A stretch of DNA of 11,675 nucleotides from Thiotrichaceae bacterium UBA7359 (GTDB lineage: Bacteria > Pseudomonadota > Gammaproteobacteria > Eutrophobiales > Eutrophobiaceae): the NCBI GenBank assembly GCA_905182825.1, contig CAJJDJ010000102.1, positions 1 through 11,675 of the forward strand, read 5' to 3'. Of this stretch, positions 7,822-11,675 are shown in pieces. Position numbers and translations under genes: made by a program. Position 1 is the stretch's first letter. Each line of letters starts with the position of its first letter. Below the pieces are notes generated by a model, which worked only from the letters and a program-made list of their open reading frames with translations, searched no databases and had not been told where the DNA came from.

Positions 7822-8714
7822 TCTAGTAGTTTTCTAAGATAAAACAGATGAGGACCAAGGTTGCCACCATAATTCCCAGCGCTAATCCTGCAGATACCTT
7901 TAGAAGGACCAAATGAACAAGCAGCCTTTATACCAAGACGCATGGCTTCATTAATAGATTCTTCATTTAGACCATCAATGACAATTTCTAATACTGATCC
8001 AACTTCAGGTCCTAACTCAGATTTAACCTGACCTTTAAGAGTTGGACAGTAAGCTTCATTTGTAGATGCAGTAAGAAATTTATATTTTGAACCTACCTTA
8101 GAACCTGAGCCCACCACACCACCTGGGAATGCAGTAATTACACCAGGTAATTTTTGAATCTCTTCTACAGCTTTTTCACAAGCCGCAAGTCCAAGACGTG
8201 CTGTTTTAGCTAACACCAAAAAATTTCCACCACCAATGGCTTTTGTCACGCCAGTAGTCTCTTCACAAATAAATTCCCCATGCATAACTGGTATACGCCA
8301 AAAACGTTTATTATTAATAACTTTAGATATTTGAAATCCATCGCCAAAAAATCGTAGATTCTTACCCATTGATATTTTTTGATCGCTATCTAAACCTGAG
8401 TAACAAGCCGTTGTTGCAGTAGTCATTACCGATTGACCGACACGTGTTGATACATGCTTGTCGAGGTCTTTCTTTGTCATGGCGAATATCATGACAGAGA
8501 TACCAGGGCGGCCATCAGGCGTTTCTGATGGTTTAAGTTCGCTCTCTATATCGGCTTCAATACCACAAGCAATCACTGATGAGGCAAAACCGCGAATTGC
8601 ATTTGCCGCACGGTAAGCCCATTTTAGAGTCATTGCTGTGATAATAATTCGCGTTGCTTTCATTGGGAAAGCTTCTGCAAATGTATCATCTATATGCACA
8701 CCGTTTATTTTCAT
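7818..8714 (-). CDS. fhcD: Formylmethanofuran:tetrahydromethanopterin formyltransferase
   Basis: A 298-residue subunit homologous to archaeal Ftr, close to the family's usual length. In methylotrophs it works backwards from methanogens, moving the formyl group from formyl-H4MPT to methanofuran or methylofuran so that FhcA can hydrolyse it. Recognisable segments are the N-terminal INGVHIDDTFAEAFPMKATR, GRPGISVMIFA (68-78), RVGQSVMTTATTACYSGL (92-109 region), GEFICEETTGVTKAIGGGNF, and the glycine-rich FPGGVVGSGSKVGSKYKF. The start has no good ribosome binding site but lies nine bases after the fhcA stop, and its own stop overlaps fhcC. It shows no sign of damage. Confidence 0.95.
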   Translation of the reverse strand: MKINGVHIDDTFAEAFPMKATRIIITAMTLKWAYRAANAIRGFASSVIACGIEADIESELKPSETPDGRPGISVMIFAMTKKDLDKHVSTRVGQSVMTTATTACYSGLDSDQKISMGKNLRFFGDGFQISKVINNKRFWRIPVMHGEFICEETTGVTKAIGGGNFLVLAKTARLGLAACEKAVEEIQKLPGVITAFPGGVVGSGSKVGSKYKFLTASTNEAYCPTLKGQVKSELGPEVGSVLEIVIDGLNEESINEAMRLGIKAACSFGPSKGICRISAGNYGGNLGPHLFYLRKLLE

Positions 8715-8723
8715 GATTATTAT

Positions 8724-10379
8724 TTACATACAAGGTTGAACGATAATTTTGCTATTGCCATGTTCAACAATTTCATCATTATCAATTTTAAAGTTTGACA
8801 GACTTATTGTCTGATACTTATCAAAATAACGTTTTAGAGACTTTTCAATACCATTATCATATTCTGGACGGAGAGTGTGTGTAGCACCATTAACTACTTT
8901 TACAATTTTTCCGTTACGGACTATGAGCTCACCATCTTTGAATACATAGTCAGGTTTGCTAAACATTTTTTCTTTATTTTTATGATTGCTGTAGACCGTA
9001 ATATCTGCGACAGCACCGGAACCTAAATGGCCACGATTTTTTAAGCCTAAACTTCTGGCAGGTGCTGCACGTGTCATTATTGCGATATCATAAAGAGAAT
9101 ACTCTCTATCGAGGCTTGCTAGTGTGCTTGAAGCAGCAGCTTCTTTATTAATGGTAGATAGCATGTCATTTCTGAAGCTACGATCCATTAATAGGCGTAT
9201 TAAATGTGGGTAGCTAGTAAATGGCGCACCATTAGGGTGGTCTGTTGTTAGAAAAATTCTCCATGGGTCATCTACAAGTAGAAATAGTTCTAGGCCTATA
9301 GCCCACTGCAATGCATTTACAAAATTTTTGTCTCTGTATTTAAAAGGTACAACACCGCAACCAGCATCACACTCAATATCCATAATCACCCATTTCTTTG
9401 GATGGGCATGCCAATGACCTGCATATTGCAACATAGAGTCGCCAGAAGCCGTGACCGTTTGGCCAAACAACACTTGTCCTACATCTATAGATATATTTGG
9501 ATTTTTATTGACCGCTTCAGCAATCTCCGCAGCACCAGATGAGAATTTTTTATCTCCTTCTGTTCCATAGCTGTGAAATTGAATATGAGTAAGATGCATA
9601 CGCATACCTTCAACGGCATCAATAGTTTCTAAAGTCGTGTTGAGATTGCCTGGAACACCAAGATTACACCCATGCACATGCAGAGGGTGTGGTATGCCCA
9701 ATTCCGTAACTGCTCTGGCAAGAGATTTTATAATGTCTCGCGGTGATACACCGTAGTATTGATTTAGTTCATCTAGTTCAAGTTTGCGTTGGTTGAATTT
9801 GAAGGCACTTATTCCTCCTGGATTCACAACTTTTATTCCCAATGCTTGAGTTGCATTAATTGTCCAACCAACATAATCACTGATAGCGGCTTGGTCCTTT
9901 TTTGAAGCAAGCATCCGTAGAAAGAAGTCATCACTGCCAAGCATGGCATAGGCGCCTTTATCGACCATAGGCGTATCTCCCATCTCCATATGTGTTTGCC
10001 GAGCATTAGAAGGTAGCATCGCGGGTTCAAAGCAGGCTGTGTACCCCATTTCTGCATAACGATATCCCGCTGTTAAGGTAGAGGGTGCAGCGTTACCGCA
10101 TCCAGAACGAGTTAACTCAGTTCTTTCAACTAAATCATTGGCATGGTCTTCAGGTAGCATCATGCGAGCAATATTGACTTTGCCGCCACCGATATGTGTA
10201 TGTATATCAATAGCACCCGCCATAATTATTTTGCCCTTCATATCATAGGTTTTACAAATTTTTGTATTACTCGAGGGCTTACGTGTTATTTGACCATCAT
10301 TAATATATATATCCCTGTGCTCTCCATTAATTCCATGAACAGGGTCATAAACAATACCGTTAGTTAATTTTATATACAT
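8724..10379 (-). CDS. fhcA: Formyltransferase/hydrolase complex subunit A (amidohydrolase)
   Basis: A 551-residue amidohydrolase-superfamily protein homologous to FmdA/FwdA. It hydrolyses the formylated methanofuran-type cofactor to formate. Metal-site residues of the family are visible: His60 and His62 in DIHTHIG, Lys183 in KVVNPGG (the position of the carboxylated lysine in FwdA), His234/His236 in HPLHVHG, His262/His265 in MHLTHIQFHS, and Asp380 in TTDHPNGAPFTSYP. All expected catalytic positions appear kept, so it should be an active hydrolase. It follows the fhcB stop by nine bases, with AAGGA inside the end of fhcB about 14 bases before the ATG, a long spacing. It is intact and of normal length for the family. 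Confidence 0.95.
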   Translation of the reverse strand: MYIKLTNGIVYDPVHGINGEHRDIYINDGQITRKPSSNTKICKTYDMKGKIIMAGAIDIHTHIGGGKVNIARMMLPEDHANDLVERTELTRSGCGNAAPSTLTAGYRYAEMGYTACFEPAMLPSNARQTHMEMGDTPMVDKGAYAMLGSDDFFLRMLASKKDQAAISDYVGWTINATQALGIKVVNPGGISAFKFNQRKLELDELNQYYGVSPRDIIKSLARAVTELGIPHPLHVHGCNLGVPGNLNTTLETIDAVEGMRMHLTHIQFHSYGTEGDKKFSSGAAEIAEAVNKNPNISIDVGQVLFGQTVTASGDSMLQYAGHWHAHPKKWVIMDIECDAGCGVVPFKYRDKNFVNALQWAIGLELFLLVDDPWRIFLTTDHPNGAPFTSYPHLIRLLMDRSFRNDMLSTINKEAAASSTLASLDREYSLYDIAIMTRAAPARSLGLKNRGHLGSGAVADITVYSNHKNKEKMFSKPDYVFKDGELIVRNGKIVKVVNGATHTLRPEYDNGIEKSLKRYFDKYQTISLSNFKIDNDEIVEHGNSKIIVQPCM

Positions 10380-10388
10380 TCGTTCTGT

Positions 10389-11672
10389 TTATATCCTTTC
10401 TATAACTTGCTTCAGTATTGAGCTGACATTTGCATATGAAGACGTCCTCAACTTTTTTAAAGGTAGTGATACTACGCTGTCAGCGCGAATTAATTGCCCT
10501 GAATGGTCTACTCCCGGAGTTGATACCGGAATAAAAATATCCGGTTTAAATTTTAATTTAGTCTCAGGGGTGCCAAGGACTATGGTTGGTATTGATGCAC
10601 AGGGTGAATTCACTTTTGAACTAAAACTTGAAATCCAAAGTAGAGAATCGACTTCTTTATTCTTAAGCAATTTGTGTGTTGAATTCCGTTGAGCATCATA
10701 TTCGGGATAACCTTTATTGAAATTTACACGTAAAGGATAACCGCTTTGCCATGCACAAACGCTATTCGCACTTGTTGCTCCATCGTCACCGCCTAATGAA
10801 AACCCCGCAAAACGAGTAAAGCGTGTTAGATACTTTACAAGTTCACAAAAATTTTGAATTGTAAGTTCTGCATGAGGAATATTAAGTTCAGCGGCAGACC
10901 AAACAATAACACCATATTTAGCAGTCTTCATCTTCTCAGCTAAAGATTGTAATGTCTTAATCTTTATTCCAGCTACTTTTTCTATGTCAAGTACTGCGCC
11001 TGTGATCAGTGCATGTAAACTTGAGATGACTTCGCCTATTTGTTCAGTCTTACAGTTGAGGAACGATGGCCGTTTACCATTCGGATTTATTCCTGCGCTA
11101 CCATCAAGTTGATTTCCTATGTACACAATTTCGCGTTGCTCACTTTTAAGCTTAAACATGGATTCTTTATTCCATATGGTACGTTCGAAAAATCGCGGAT
11201 AATTATTTGCATCTGTTCCAGCGAAAATAATCAAATCTGCACGGTTTCTGATTTCCGTCATGGTCGTTGTGATCCAGCCGAGATCCTGTAATACAAGTGA
11301 GTTGCGGATAAGCGCTTCACCATGCATATGATCAACGGTGGCACCAGTTTTATCTGCAAGATGCATGACTTGTCGCATTCCATCAACGTCTGTACCAAGC
11401 CCTGCAAATAAGGGATTCTGTGATTTCTTGAGAATATTGCATATGGCATCTATAGCTTCTGAAAGTGGGACATTCTTGCCTTTTATTTTTGCAGAGGTTA
11501 CTAATTGTTTTGATTCGAAAGCAGCAGCGGCTTTTGGACAACCATTCTTAAGTATCTTAAGCGTCTCAGCCTGATTTTGAATAACTAAATCATCACAAAG
11601 TATCCCACAGAAAGGACAGGTCACGTCCTTACTGATGGTACTAGAGATAATAGATTTTTTATGCAATGACAA
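10389..11672 (-). CDS. fhcB: Formyltransferase/hydrolase complex subunit B, 5' end at window edge
   Basis: A homologue of the molybdopterin-containing subunit FmdB/FwdB that has lost redox function in methylotrophs; in the Fhc complex it holds the cofactor FhcA acts on. The start at 11672 is a TTG, and the frame stays open to the last base, so the real start may lie outside; 427 residues are visible. Using that numbering, CPFCGILCDD gives Cys19, Cys22 and Cys26, and Cys45 follows in NGCPKA, the arrangement that binds a [4Fe-4S] cluster in FwdB. The segment DHMHGEAL (114-121) lines up with the region that carries the metal-ligand cysteine before His-Gly in FwdB, and here the cysteine is missing. 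ADLIIFAGTDA (146-156) follows. It is the promoter-proximal visible gene of fhcB-A-D-C. Confidence 0.88.
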   Translation of the reverse strand: MSLHKKSIISSTISKDVTCPFCGILCDDLVIQNQAETLKILKNGCPKAAAAFESKQLVTSAKIKGKNVPLSEAIDAICNILKKSQNPLFAGLGTDVDGMRQVMHLADKTGATVDHMHGEALIRNSLVLQDLGWITTTMTEIRNRADLIIFAGTDANNYPRFFERTIWNKESMFKLKSEQREIVYIGNQLDGSAGINPNGKRPSFLNCKTEQIGEVISSLHALITGAVLDIEKVAGIKIKTLQSLAEKMKTAKYGVIVWSAAELNIPHAELTIQNFCELVKYLTRFTRFAGFSLGGDDGATSANSVCAWQSGYPLRVNFNKGYPEYDAQRNSTHKLLKNKEVDSLLWISSFSSKVNSPCASIPTIVLGTPETKLKFKPDIFIPVSTPGVDHSGQLIRADSVVSLPLKKLRTSSYANVSSILKQVIERI

Positions 11673-11675
11673 CTC

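Noticed and set aside
11338..11574. 78-residue open frame on the + strand
   Set aside because: It is antisense to fhcB, whose reading frame is clearly supported by its conserved motifs.

Overview
The window comes from an AT-rich (by eye well under 45% GC) Gram-negative methylotroph. The protein sequences look proteobacterial, most like a marine-type gammaproteobacterium; that placement is an inference from sequence flavour and gene content, not from a marker gene. Every gene that can be named belongs to one-carbon oxidation, and no mobile-element, phage, CRISPR or RNA gene was seen.

Layout: positions 44-2197 (+ strand) carry three exported proteins in a row: a pseudoazurin-like blue copper protein, a XoxJ/MoxJ-type periplasmic binding protein of the kind encoded beside PQQ methanol dehydrogenases, and an unidentified secreted protein. 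This looks like the tail of a methanol dehydrogenase (probably xoxF) cluster whose catalytic gene would lie left of the window. Positions 2308-6728 (- strand) encode an NAD-dependent formate dehydrogenase: a catalytic alpha subunit with a cysteine active site and a fused FdsG-FdsB diaphorase subunit, joined by a one-base TAATG overlap. Positions 6997-11672 (- strand) encode the whole formyltransferase/hydrolase complex in the order fhcB-fhcA-fhcD-fhcC, tightly packed; fhcB runs to the right edge and its true start may be outside. The + strand and - strand blocks converge at about 2198-2307.

Together the genes describe methanol oxidation to CO2. Periplasmic methanol dehydrogenase (unseen) makes formaldehyde and passes electrons to a small carrier, perhaps the cupredoxin. 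The tetrahydromethanopterin pathway carries formaldehyde to formyl-H4MPT (enzymes not in this window). FhcD moves the formyl group to methanofuran or its bacterial equivalent, methylofuran, and FhcA hydrolyses it to formate. The formate dehydrogenase oxidises formate to CO2 and makes NADH.

The least ordinary points are the copper protein beside xoxJ where a cytochrome c (XoxG) is usually expected, an unidentified secreted protein after xoxJ, an FhcB that keeps four cluster-type cysteines although it has lost the metal-ligand cysteine of its redox ancestors, and a formate dehydrogenase operon with no fdsC or fdsD beside it. I did not find clear evidence of a wholly new system.
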